Positions 46,275 to 56,530 of a DNA stretch of 64,000 nt are shown here, one piece after another. The position numbers and the translations under genes were made by a program. Within the stretch, counting starts at the first letter, position 1, and every line of letters starts with the position of its first letter. The notes under the pieces were generated by a model. That model was not told the DNA's origin and did not search any database. It saw only the letters and a program-made list of their open reading frames with translations. Location: contig JAVIAB010000092.1 of assembly GCA_032433765.1 (NCBI GenBank), positions 64,226,458 to 64,290,457 on the forward strand. Reading direction: 5' to 3'. The DNA comes from Megaustenia siamemsis (taxonomy: Eukaryota > Mollusca > Gastropoda > Stylommatophora > Ariophantidae).

Positions 46275-46530
46275 GTGTTTCATCAGAAAGCATCAGAAAG
46301 AAGAAATCAACATTTTTTGGGCACATCATGAGAAGAGGAAAGTTGGAATACTTGGTAACAACTGGCAAAATAAAAGGAAAGAGAGATCGCGGACAAAAAG
46401 AGAGAAAATACTGGATAGCTTGGTGTCATGGCTGGAAAACAGTCAACAACAAAACTCATACGATGCACTGTGGATAGAAGATTGTGGAAGGACATGATCG
46501 CCAACGCCAGCCGGGACGGGACATGATGAT
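46275..46530 (+). pseudogene. LINE family 1 (subfamily b), copy F
   Basis: Only the last ~250 bases: RKKKSTFFGHIMRRGKLEYL (46290-46350), TTGKIKGKRDRG, then LDSLVSWLEN and the (GAT)n tail at 46524-46533. One frameshift near 46390. A short T-run precedes it. Confidence 0.8.
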
Positions 46531-46639
46531 GATGATCGACACGTTAATGAATGACGTGGCCAATGTTACATCACATGTGCTACTTTAACATGGAACAAAT
46601 ATGAGCAATAAGATGTTAAAGTCCTTTTCTCAATGAACA

Positions 46640-47930
46640 CTAGTATATTTATAAATATCACGATTAATATGTTATTGGTTTTTCTTCTGCTTCTTTCTCC
46701 TTTCAACTCCCTGTGCAGCATGTCTTCAATAAACACTTTTAAAGCCTTTATGCTTCTTGCCATTCTTTTAAGATCATTCAATGTTTTCACCATCACTCTC
46801 ATCTTTGCTTCCATCTGTGTTCTCCGACAATATTTTGGTCTTCCCCTTTGTCTTTTTTCTTGGGGATTCCAAGAGAGGGGCTTTTGTGTAATACTCTAAG
46901 TTGGCTTGTGCTGTGTGTGTCATATCCAGCACCATCGTCTTTGCTGTATCTCTTTATCCACTGGTATTTGACTGGTACCTTTCCATAATTCTACGTTTGG
47001 ACTTTTTCCTAACATTTCCATCCTTTTATTCTGCGCAAGAATCCATTAATGTAGGAGGGTATCTTCATGATTGCAATATTTGTAGTTCTCCATGTTGCAC
47101 AGCACATAATAGGACTGACCTAATACTAGAGTTGATATTTTTTTTTAAAACTTAATCTAATTTCTTCAGATTTCCATATGTTTCCCAGTGCAACGAATGC
47201 TCTTCTTGCTTTTGATATCATTTTGTGGTATAATTATCTGTTCCTCCATTTGTTTATATTACTGCCAAGATAGTATCATTGTACGTCTAGTAGACGTATT
47301 TCTCCTATTGTTATTTGGTTTTTGCTAACGGCATTAGTTCTCATGATTTTGCTCTTATCTCTATTTTCAGTTCCAGCTGTTGTGACCTCTCATCAAGTAT
47401 GCTAATTTTATCTTGCATCACTTGATGATTATGTGATAGGAGAGATATGTCATCAGCAAAGTCTAAGTCATTAAGTTGCTTGTTCAGTGACATCGGGATT
47501 CCATTTATGTTGTTCTGAGTTATTTTTATAATTCAATCTTTGGCCAGTATAAAGAGAAGTTGAGATAGAAGGCATCCCTGCCTTACACCTGTTCTTATAT
47601 CAAATTATTCTGTAAGCTGCCCTTCGTACACTTCATTGCATTTCTACATATATTGTTCTTATCAGGTTAATACACTTTATTGGAATTTCGTAATGACTCA
47701 GTAACTTCCAAAGCATTCCTATGTTTAAACTATCAAATGCTTTTTCGTAATCTATGAATCCGATATAAAGAGGGGACTGTAGTTTTGAGTTTTGATCAAC
47801 TATTATACGTAATGTAGTTATTTGATCAGTGCATAATCTGTTTTTTTAAAACCTGCTTTTTCATCTCTCTAATTTTATTCTATAGTCTCTTTTAGTCTCT
47901 CCATAATGATTCTGTTTAGTATTTTCTCTG
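46640..47930 (-). pseudogene. LINE family 3 reverse transcriptase, downstream part
   Basis: Minus strand from 47930 leftward: EKILNRIIMERLKETI (47870-47925); PLYIGFIDYEKAFDSLNIGM LWKLLSHYEIP (47690-47775), with the palm motif-A D; IRTGVRQGCLLS (47570-47605); NDLDFADDISLLSHNHQVMQ (47420-47475), motif C with DD; then the post-palm region down to about 46850. The 3' portion (46640-46850) is less clear. Single stops and shifts occur in each block. The upstream part continues beyond an insertion at 47931-48477. Confidence 0.82.
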
Positions 47931-47934
47931 GCAC

Positions 47935-48175
47935 TCATCATCATCGAGTGCCATCTCCGCATCGAGGGTTGGCTATCATGAAGCGCTATTCTGCTCTTTC
48001 TCTTGCTTTGATGGTGCAGGTTGTCATAGGCTGGTTTGTCCATCTTTTGATGTTACTCGTCCATGTTAGTCTTGGTCTGCCTCTGCCACTTTCACCTTGT
48101 ATTTTCCCCTTCAGGATTACTTTTAGTAGGCTGTTGTGTCTTTTAACATGGCCCAAATATCGCATTTGATTTTAC
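47935..48175 (-). pseudogene. LINE family 5, 3' end (copy O), nested
   Basis: The minus strand matches copy N at 23565-23785: NPKGKIQGESGRGRPRLTWT-type coding, KRWTNQPMTTCTIKAR, then a (GAT)n end at 47937-47947. It sits inside LINE family 3, so it is younger than that LINE. Confidence 0.75.
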
Positions 48176-48189
48176 CCTGGCACTAATAC

Positions 48190-48477
48190 ATGTAGTAGTC
48201 TCCCGTGTGTTAGCGGGGCCTCATTATGTGGGAAGTAAAGAATAGTGACACTGTGACCTTCCAGGCTAAGAGGCGACTAAGGAGGTTGATTGATAGCTTG
48301 ACAAGCTGTCATTGTAAAAAGCATTGTTATGGAAACAGAACCATAGATTTTAGAAGCAGTGATCGCTGCAATATGTGCCATTTTGGCACGCAGGGTTTCT
48401 GTTTTTGAGATTGTAGTTCTGCCCTATGTGTCGTCTTCGGCTCGAAAGGACAATAGTTAGATAGACTAATAGTAGTA
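48190..48477 (+). repeat. ~270-bp SINE-like repeat family B, copy 1, nested
   Basis: Begins near GTTAGCGGGGCCTCATTATG, then AAGTAAAGAATAGTGAC, AAGAGGCGACTAAGGAGGTT, CATTGTAAAAAGCATTGTTATGG, GTTTCTGTTTTTGAGATTGT and TCTTCGGCTCGAAAGGACAA, ending in a GATA-type run. Other copies: 52098-52365 (plus), 52570-52705 (minus, 5' part) and 58795-58835 (minus, 3' end). No tRNA box pair was found, so its class is open. Confidence 0.85.
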
Positions 48478-48960
48478 TAATTCCCATATAATTTGTGCAC
48501 TCTAGTAAACATCCATTCTTTGGTAGTTTGATCATAGAACTTTCTTTCCAGCCTTTGGGTATTTCTTCCCTCTCCCATATTTTATCTAGTAGATTATGTA
48601 ACATCGTGGTAGAGGTATCTTCTTTGATAGTATATAAAGGAATTTCATCTGGTCCTGCGGCTTTACTATTTTTTAATAGTTTGATGGTTATTTTCTCCTT
48701 GCTTGGTTTTCCACAGTTAACGTGTAACTCTTCTTCTGCTGGTAGTATATCTGGAGGGTTGTTTTAGCCGGGTCTGTTCAAGAGTTCTTCAAAGTGCCCC
48801 TTCATCTCTTCATGTATTCCCTTATAAGCATATTTGCTTTCTTATCTTTAATACAGGCATTGCTATGTTTGTATGTTCCGCTTAATTTCTTTGTGCTGCT
48901 GTACGGTTCTTGGTTCATTCAACCTTAAAATCACCAATTTTTTCTTAAAGGGACGACGTG
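48478..48960 (-). pseudogene. LINE family 3 reverse transcriptase, upstream part
   Basis: The minus strand from ~48900 reads KGIHEEMKGHFEELLNRPG, EEELHVNCGKPSKEKI, IKLLKNSKAAGPDEIPLYTI (48620-48690), LLDKIWEREEIPKGWKESSM (48530-48590), IKLPKNGCLLECTNYMGI (48480-48535). This is the standard thumb-side entry of LINE reverse transcriptases and joins directly to EKILNRIIMERL at 47925 once the insert is removed. No endonuclease is visible further upstream. Confidence 0.85.
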
Positions 48961-49964
48961 CTTAATGATAAAGAATTATCAAAATGTGCGCAGATGGTCT
49001 AAACATATAGTCATTATTGCGACAGAATAGCCCTTGGCTTGTCATTTCAGGAGTCCTGACTCTTTAGGATAAATGTTGATGAATCTAGCTTGATCGTCAT
49101 GTTGTTGTAAAAAAAAGACGTGTTTAGATAGAAGCAACCAGTGAGACGACAGGAGCGTAATCTAAAAAACAGCAGTAGGGGAATGGACTCACCCCAAGGG
49201 AACTAATGACCAGATCTGAACCTGAACTTGACACACAAATAAGTTAGGTATCAGACCACTAGTGGGAAGGAGATAGAGTTACCTGTTAAGGAACGACCGA
49301 ATAACATGATGGCATGAGAAATGTCCAAGATTAGCAGGTTTAGCGAAAGACGACAGAGCGATCTTAATCGTTGCAGTTAACATGTGACCGAGGAATGGCT
49401 CTAACATATAATACCGAAAAAGTGATACAAATCCGCCTACCAACTTAAGAGTTTTAAAGAGTTCAGGTACATATAGCGGTATATACGGATGAGACATCAG
49501 AATTCTGGGACACTCATTTTGATTCGGACTGGAGTGTTCTAGTGTTCTATTGGAACGGGACACCAGTTATTGCAGAGGCACAGTGTAGGGTGGGGAAGTT
49601 AGAGATAGCCATAGTTGTTAGTCTGATATTTTCAGATTTTGATGCGCATATTCAGTTATAGAAGTGTTACAAAAGTGTTAAAAGTATGTAGCCTTAGAAT
49701 GGTATAGGTGACAAGGACAAGTAGAGCTACCAAAGATTGGCAGTTAAATTAGATGTTGGCACGAGAAGAGTCGATAACCATATCATTTAATAGGAGCAGA
49801 TACCAGATACTATAGATACTATTATAAGAGATCATCTGGTGCCATATTGCAGGGATGTGAGAAGTAGAGGGTGGAGCCAGTCATTTTCATCACATGCTTC
49901 AAATATCGCGATATTGCCTATGTGCTACGCTCAAAATGTAATCACATAAATAGCTGTCCAATTT
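48961..49964. other. No feature seen
   Basis: Unremarkable AT-rich DNA. The 94-codon ORF at 49279-49563 has no domain. A single diverged 66-bp-type unit may start near 49890 (ATATCGCGATAT). Confidence 0.35.
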
Positions 49965-50922
49965 GTTCTAGATAACAATAAATTCATAAACAGACAGTTA
50001 TACAGTCATCACCAAACATCGCGATGATTTGTTCCAGATAACAATAAAATCATTTTATACAGTCATCACCAAACATTGCGATGATTTGTTCTAGATAACA
50101 ATAAAATTATTTTATACAGTCATCACCAAACATTGCGATGATTTATTCTATAAAACAATAAAATCATAAACAGACAGTTATACAGTCATCACCAAACATT
50201 GCGATGATTTATTCTATAAAACAATAAAATCATAAACAGACAGTTATACAGTCATCACCAAACATCGCGATGATTTGTTCCAGATAACAATAAAATCATT
50301 GTATACAGTCATCACCAAACATTGCGATGATTTGTTCCAGATAACAATAAAAATCATTTTATACAGTCATCACCAAACATCGCGATGATTTGTTCTAGAT
50401 AACAATAAAATTATAAACAGACAGTTATGCAGTCATCATCAAACATCGCGATGATTTGTTCTAGATACCAATAAAATCATAAACAGACAGTTATGCAGTC
50501 ATCATCAAACATCGCGATGATTTGTTCTAGATAACAATACAATCATAAACATACAGTTATACAATCATCATCAAACATCGCGATGATTTGTTCTAGATAA
50601 CAATAAAATCATAAACAGACAGTTATACAATCATCATCAAACATCGCGATGATTTGTTCTAGATAACAATAAAATCATAAACATACAGTTATACAATCAT
50701 CATCAAACATCGCGATGATTTGTTCTAGAACACAATAAAATCATAAACAAACAGTTATACGGCCATCATCAAACATCGCGATGATTTGTTCTGGATAAGA
50801 ATAAAATCATAAACATACAGTTATACAGTCAACATCAAACATCGTGATGATTTGTTCCAGATAACAATAAAATAATAAACATACAGTTATACAGTCATCA
50901 TCAAACATCGCGATAATTTGTT
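49965..50922. repeat. 66-bp satellite with CATCGCGATG palindrome
   Basis: About 16 units of 66 bp (53 bp where AAACAGACAGTTA is missing) built on CATCGCGATGATTTGTTCTA, GATAACAATAAAATCATAAA, CAGACAGTTATACA(G/A) and TCATCA(C/T)CAAA. Each unit has the 10-bp palindrome CATCGCGATG; several have CATTGCGATG, a C-to-T change in the CpG. Confidence 0.96.
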
Positions 50923-51559
50923 GACTTTAGCCTTTGAACTTTAGAACGGAATGACTTCACTGCAGGCGGGACACTCCCATATCTGCTCAAACCCCCCCCC
51001 CCTCTTCCCCCCGTTCCAGCAACCAACAAAGTATCCATTCCGATCATTTTATTGTTCAATTGAACACGCTGAGTTCTGTGAAAATGGCACGCCTTTATGT
51101 TTACACTGTTGTTTTGAACGCACTGCACTTCCGGGTCGCCGTAATGACCGTGACGGGCAGCATAATCTCCATGAGCCCACGCCAAATCCGCGTGGACTTC
51201 ATGATCAATGAACGTGCCACAACAATAATCGCTGTCCCGAACAAATGAAGTCAGGCCTCTACTTCGATGGGACACTCAATTCGACCACAGTCCAGCTGGT
51301 GGCAAATTTTCAGTCGAAAACAGACAGTTAATACATCTCGTTCCAGGGCAAAGCCGGGACCTGGTATCGCTCCACAAAACTTCAAGGTCAGTCGTTACAG
51401 TAATATCTCAGCGCGCGGGCGCCAAAACCATGTTGATTTTGTGATCAGAGGAATGCGACTGGACTAGGGCTCTCTCCACAAATGAAAATCCAAACCAGAA
51501 AGAATCATTTTAAACCATACTGCAGCAAGAATGCCATTAGTTCTGAACTCGATTGGACA
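50923..51559. mobile_element. 637-bp segment inserted in the 66-bp satellite
   Basis: The satellite stops at AATTTGTT (50915-50922) and resumes at AATTTGTT (51560-51567), an apparent 8-bp duplication of a unit. The segment is richer in GC and CpG than its surroundings and has a C-run at 50991-51002. ORFs on both strands reach 124 codons (50901-51275 minus) without any recognised domain. No terminal repeats are obvious. It could be a non-autonomous element with 8-bp target duplications or a captured unique fragment. Confidence 0.5.
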
Positions 51560-51740
51560 AATTTGTTCTCTTCAGCAAAGAAATCATAAAGAGTTATACA
51601 ATCATCATGATGTATAATAACTGACTAAATAGAAATCCAATCACAAACACAGTTATACAATCATCATGAAGTATAATAACTGACTCTAAATAGCAATCCA
51701 ATCACGAACACAGTTATACAATCATCACTAAATATCTACG
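51560..51740. repeat. Degenerate continuation of the 66-bp satellite
   Basis: AATTTGTTCT, AAATCATAAA, GAGTTATACAATCATCATGA, then two ~62-bp units with TGTATAATAACTGAC-type ends. Confidence 0.75.
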
Positions 51741-52097
51741 CACTGTCTAACACAGCTTTCTAACAATCGCCATACAACTACTCAGTCCTTAAGCAGTAAT
51801 GTAATCTATCATAGATGACAATTTAATGTATCATAGAAAGCATTTTATTATAACTTAGACGATAACGAAAGTGCTGTCACCTTATGTAAAGATCCTTGGG
51901 AGGCTTTGCACAGAAAATCCTCTACACAGCAATTTAATCAAATATAGTGAATTGTATAGTAAACAATAGGGTGATGTGAAGCAATTTCTATAGAAATAAC
52001 TGATAAAAATGTAGAGAAAACACGATCATCACTAGAGAGCTATTAAATCAACACTTGACTGCTATATAATCTGTTCTAGATAGATTTCCTAGATATC
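51741..52097. other. No feature seen
   Basis: AT-rich; CTGTTCTAGATAG at 52071 may be a stray satellite unit. Confidence 0.35.
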
Positions 52098-52365
52098 ATG
52101 TGTGTTACCGGGGCCTCATTATGAGGGAAGTAAAGAGTAGTGACCTTCCAGGCATGTCGTAAGAGGCGACTAAGGAGGTTGATCAATGGCTTGACAATCT
52201 GTCATTGTAAAAAGTATTGTTATGGAAACAGCGCCATATATTTTAGAGCAGTGATCTCTGCAATATGTGCCACTTTGACACGCAAGGTTTCTGTTTTTGA
52301 GATTGTGGTTCTGCCCTATGTGCCGTCTTCGGCTCGAAAGGACAATAGATAGATAGATAGATTTA
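52098..52365 (+). repeat. SINE-like repeat family B, copy 2
   Basis: Same order as copy 1 with GTTACCGGGGCCTCATTATG, GGCATGTCGTAAGAGGCGAC, ATTGTAAAAAGTATTGTTAT and GTCTTCGGCTCGAAAGGACA, ending in a (GATA)n run at 52345-52362. Confidence 0.88.
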
Positions 52366-53084
52366 CAGACGCTAAAAGATATTAATATTATCTGTATCAG
52401 ACATCCGTGTAATCCGTTCTAGACAACATCACAGTCAATTCTTTTCTTTTTTATTCAATCCATGGAGCCAGTTTAATTGCAGTCAGGAATCTCCCATGTC
52501 CGTTCCACTACTTGTCACAGCATTTCCTGAAATGTATGGGTAAATTATGTTAACAAGGTCGCTCCGTGCACGTCCTACTGGACTGCAAAGGCGACGATTC
52601 TAAACCACCTTAATCTCCTCTTACAACATGCGTGGCAGGTAACAGTAGGTCTATTCTTTTAACCCCCCCCCCCTCACACTGGGGGCCCCGTTAGCCAGAC
52701 AGGGAGATACAGTCAATATTAGGAAGTAATGTAATGTCCTAGCCAACTGTCAGACACCACTGAACAACAATGTAATCTGCCCTAGACACCCATGTAATCT
52801 GCCCTAGACAACAACGCAATAAAGTCTTGACAGATGTTTAATCACCAAAGAGCATACTTTTCCTGGCAATTTGTTATCAGGTTCAAACACCTTTCACTCA
52901 AGTCTAATTCATCAAGAGATCTATTATTCTACTAATAACCTTTATGTCTAGCCTCCCACCTGTAACAGTTCGTCTCAAATATCTGCAAAAAGTAAAACGA
53001 TATAACTACACTCGAAACCATTCTATAAACTGAAAGGACAAAATGGCTTAATAAACTATATAGAATTATGTGTGTATATGAGTT
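52366..53084. other. Mostly unannotated; antisense family B fragment
   Basis: 52570-52705 on the minus strand matches the 5' part of family B (GGCTAACGGGGCCCCCAGTG, GAATAGACCTACTGTTACCT, TTGTAAGAGGAGATTAAGG) with a C-run at 52662-52672. The remainder is unannotated. Confidence 0.5.
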
Positions 53085-54290
53085 ATTGAGTTATTTGAGC
53101 GTCATCATCATTGCACTCCGAACATGTCCATAGGTGCTCAGATCCCCTCCTCAGCAATTCCCTCAGTGTTCAGCGACTGACGACTCCAGTTCTATGTTGG
53201 TTGATAAGTCTTCTTACACGGCCACTAAGTTTCTCATTTCTGGCTGTGCCCACCTTAACTCCCATCTCCATCACCCGAAGAAGTGACGTGGATATGTGTT
53301 TGTCGAAATCCTGTGCTCTTCCCACATCTCGGAGGGCATTGATGTTGTCCCCCCGATACATTGGTTGCTCGTCCTCAACGACAGCGCAGCTAGCCAACCT
53401 GTCCGCTCTTTCATTTCCTCGTACTCCCGCATGTCCAGGGACATAGACAAAGGTGACCTTACGTATTTTGGATTTCTGCAACGACTCTACCCATTGCATG
53501 CGTACAAAGCCCGCCTTCACTTTTTTTATCATGCTCATCGAATCACTCAGTATACATGCGTGGGTGTAGTCTTGTGACTCTAACCATTTGAATGCCTTGG
53601 TCACTGCCATCGCCTCCATTGTTATGCTACTCGTGGTCATGACGTATGCACTACTGTCTTCTTTGACCATTCTGCCTGCCGAGCGTGCTGTAAATGCCCA
53701 TGCACTTCTTTGGTGTCGTATTACAGATCCGTCTGTATAGATGGCTGCATCTTTCTCATCGGTGTTATCGCAGATGAGACCGTTGACCTCGGCATTAACC
53801 ACGACCGGCTTCTGTTCCCTACTTTTCCTGTTGAGTGTGACAATACACGAGAAAGTCCCCCTGAATGACGTTGGCACCGGTATCCACTCCTCACCAACGC
53901 TGATATTGGTAAGACCACAGATTGGTATCGGTTGTGATTGTGAGATCTTCTTCCAGCACTACATCCTTACACAATTTTGACAGCGACCCCCGTATCCTCA
54001 TTCTTACAGCCACATTTCTTTGGTCCGTCTGCTCAATGTAGCGGGCAAGCGGGGCCTTCCCTTTGCTCTCATCAGTTTGTGCCATATCCGGCCTGTGCTC
54101 TGAAAGTATGGCATGCCTCTGTGTCGTGTTGTGCCATTCATGCTCTGATGAAGGCGCCAGAATGTGGCGAGCGATTTTTCTGAGCACACTTTTTTACTGA
54201 AGTCATCCCATTTGGCATCCTTAGCCTGCTTAGCGCATAGTTTAAAGTGCATCTTTTTTTGGTCGACCTCTATTTTGAGATGCTTCAAGT
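53085..54290 (-). mobile_element. LINE with RNase H, reverse transcriptase deleted
   Basis: The upstream part on the minus strand (54290-53900) encodes KWDDFSKKVCSEKSLATFWR and RIWHKLMRAKGRPRLPATLS-type sequence, the stretch before the reverse transcriptase in RNase H-bearing LINEs. The next ~1.5 kb expected for the polymerase is absent. The downstream ORF is RNase H. The 3' end, on the left, is AAATAACTCAATAACTC at ~53083-53097. The deletion makes the copy non-autonomous. Confidence 0.72.
53170..53877 (-). CDS. RNase H domain ORF of a LINE (235 codons)
   Basis: RNase H removes the RNA strand of RNA-DNA hybrids during reverse transcription. The reading frame is uninterrupted. Residues 44-165 carry the four catalytic acids in the right order: D49 (IYTDGSV), E88 (ITMEAMA), D112 (LSDSMSM) and D159 (RGNERADRLA), with the conserved VPGHAGVRGNE block before the last. 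After it comes a C-terminal tail (RRLINQHRTGVVSR). The N-terminal ~40 residues are linker. It is part of a deleted LINE (53085-54290), not a host gene. Start uncertain: the M at 53877 may be internal to the original ORF2. Confidence 0.78.
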   Translation of the reverse strand: MPTSFRGTFSCIVTLNRKSREQKPVVVNAEVNGLICDNTDEKDAAIYTDGSVIRHQRSAWAFTARSAGRMVKEDSSAYVMTTSSITMEAMAVTKAFKWLESQDYTHACILSDSMSMIKKVKAGFVRMQWVESLQKSKIRKVTFVYVPGHAGVRGNERADRLASCAVVEDEQPMYRGDNINALRDVGRAQDFDKHISTSLLRVMEMGVKVGTARNEKLSGRVRRLINQHRTGVVSR

Positions 54291-54594
54291 ATTTGTGTAT
54301 ATGAGTGTGTGATTTTATGTATGTGTGTTTTTATATCCGTATGTCTGTATGTGTGTTTTTATATCCGTATGTCTGTATGTATGTTTACGTTTGCATGTGT
54401 GGATGTTCAGTAGGTTTGTGCAAATTTATATGTGTGTCTATGTCTATATGAAATTCTGTCCGTAATTGTGTATGTGTTCCTGCAGGTATGCGCGTATAAC
54501 ATGTGCGTCTGTATGTCATTATGTGTACCTCTATGTCCGTGCGCGCCTGCGCGCGTGTATGCATGTGTGTATGTGTGTATGTGTCCATGTATTG
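54291..54594. repeat. TG/TATG-rich degenerate simple repeat
   Basis: Alternating TGTG, TATG, GTCTGTATG and CGCGCGTGTATG motifs separate two copies of the same LINE 3' end. Includes a short direct repeat of TGTGTTTTTATATCCGTATG at 54324 and 54352. Confidence 0.85.
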
Positions 54595-54930
54595 AGTTAG
54601 TGATTTATTTGCGGGTCGTCATCATTGCACTCCGAACATGTCCATAGGTGCTCAGATCCCCTCCTCAGCAAGTCCCTCAGCGTCCAGCGACTGACGACTC
54701 CAGTTCTGTGTGGTTGATAAGTCTTCTTACACGCCCTCTAAGTTTCTCGTTTCTGGCTGTTCCCATCTTAACTCCATCTCTTTCATCCGAAGGAGGGACG
54801 TGGACTCATGGTTGTCGAAGTCCTATGTCTTTCCCACTTCCCGGAGGGCATTGATGATGCCCGCCCGATCCATTGGTTGACCGTCCTCAACATTAGCGCA
54901 GCTAGCCAACCTGTCCGCTCTTCCATGTAT
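54595..54930 (-). pseudogene. RNase H-type LINE, 3' end (copy T)
   Basis: Repeats 53085-53420 of the neighbouring LINE in the same orientation (GTCATCATTGCACTCCGAAC, ATGTCCATAGGTGCTCAGAT, CCTCAGCAAGTCCCTCAGCG), with small deletions. Only the end of RNase H and the C-terminal tail remain. Confidence 0.83.
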
Positions 54931-55629
54931 GCATGTATGCACACATTGAATTTATGAATCTTGAGATGAATTTTCCCTGCGAAGAATTTTCCACACAGGG
55001 TAGTTTAATGTATTATGATACATTATTTGTACATTTTTAAAATTTAATCTAAAATGTGAACTTGAGTAATAATCGATAACATTTTTTTTCCATCTTATCA
55101 CCATTTTTATATTAAGACTACCTTGTAAAATATAGTTTTTGCTACATTGAAAAAAAAAATGGAAATTTAATTCCATGTAATGTAAAATGTAATGTGTACT
55201 TGTAACCTAGAAGATATAGCAAAAGTTTGAACATCTGTGCCGCACATTGAAAAGAAAGAGCACAAACTAAAAAGACTAACTAACAATACTTTTACATTTG
55301 TATATAGAAGTATAGATATAGTCAATATATTAGTATAAATTTAGTCAATATAGCAGTATAGATATAGCAAAAAAAAAATATATATATATATATAGTCAAT
55401 ATAGCAGTATAGATATAGTCACACGTGGGAAAGTGATGATAGCTACAGCTTATGAAATCTGCCATTTGTCTTCTAAAGTGTGTACGGGAGTGATTGTAAA
55501 GTCTTAGTTTGTTATAAATTGCCAACAATTATGGTAAGTACGACCAGAACTGGTTAAAGCAGCAGCGCGCTCTCTTCACGTCTAGTCGATTATGCCCTTC
55601 TAAGTGAAGCGGAATCAAATAGACATCAT
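54931..55629. other. Mostly unannotated
   Basis: A ~25-bp degenerate tandem (AGTCAATATAGCAGTATAGA) at 55312-55425 is broken by an A-run and (TA)n. Nothing else is seen. Confidence 0.45.
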
Positions 55630-56270
55630 CGCAATGCACAATGAAGATAAATGGAAGAATATTAAAACAGGTAAATGAATTTAAATATCTGGAAACATTG
55701 TTAACATCAGATGGTAGATATACAACAGAGGTGAGATGCAGAACGGCTCTGGCAAAAGCAGCTTTCCAAAAAAAAAAAGAAGTTACTGTGCAATCTATTT
55801 TTGACAATAGAAGCAAGAAAAACAATTCTTATATGTTATGTAGAGCCAGTCTTAATATATGGATGTGAATCATGGACAATAGGACAAAAGACAAGAAAAT
55901 CACTGGAGGCTGTAGAAATGGGGTTTTATAGAAGAATATTGAGAATACCATGGACAGCTAAGAAGAGTAATGAAAACGTTCTGAAAGAGGACAAAACTAA
56001 AAGAGAGCGAATATCCAATATTTGGAAGAAACAATCATAATATATTTTTTTGGCCATGTAATGAGAAGGGAACAGCTGGAATATAATGTAACAACTGGGA
56101 AAATTGAGGGACGAAGAGATAGAGGGAAGCAAAAAGAAAAGATACTAGAAAACTTAAGAGAATGGCTTGGAAGAAGGTCAACAACAGAAATGATAAATAA
56201 CTGTCGAGATCGAAAGTTGTGGAGATACATGATCACCTACGCTAGCAGGCTTGGTACTAGATGATGATGA
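55630..56270 (+). pseudogene. LINE family 1, 3' end (copy G)
   Basis: Plus strand: MKINGRILKQVNEFKYLETL LTSDGR (55641-55715), a frameshift near 55770, then VEPVLIYGCESWTIGQ, FYRRILRIPWTAKKSNENVL (55920-55985), a frameshift near 56036, then FFGHVMRREQLEYNVTTGKI to the end. Tail ATGATGATGACGA at 56260-56272. Close relative of copies A and B. Confidence 0.83.
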
Positions 56271-56310
56271 CGATAGTGAAGCAGACGCCATAGTTGGTAG
56301 TAATAATGAC

Positions 56311-56530
56311 AAGTTTTACAAGAGCAGATATTCAGGCTTCTTAGAGATATACCGACGTTTTACAAGAGCAGATATTCAGGCTTCTTAGAGATATACCGAA
56401 GTTTTACAAGAGCAGATATTCAGGCTTCTTAGAGATATACCGAAGTTTTACAAGAGCAGATATTCAGGCTTCTTAGAGATATACCGAAGTTTTACAAGAG
56501 CAGATATTCAGGCTCCTTAGAGATATACCG
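56311..56530. repeat. 44-bp tandem repeat, five units
   Basis: Five direct units starting at 56311, 56355, 56399, 56443 and 56487, built on AAGTTTTACAAGAGCAGATA and TTCAGGCTTCTTAGAGATAT. Only two differences are seen (ACG at 56355 and CTCC at ~56515). Confidence 0.97.

Noticed and set aside
50901..51275. 124-codon minus-strand ORF as a gene in the inserted segment
   Set aside because: No domain recognised; overlaps ORFs of similar length on the other strand; high GC lengthens chance ORFs.
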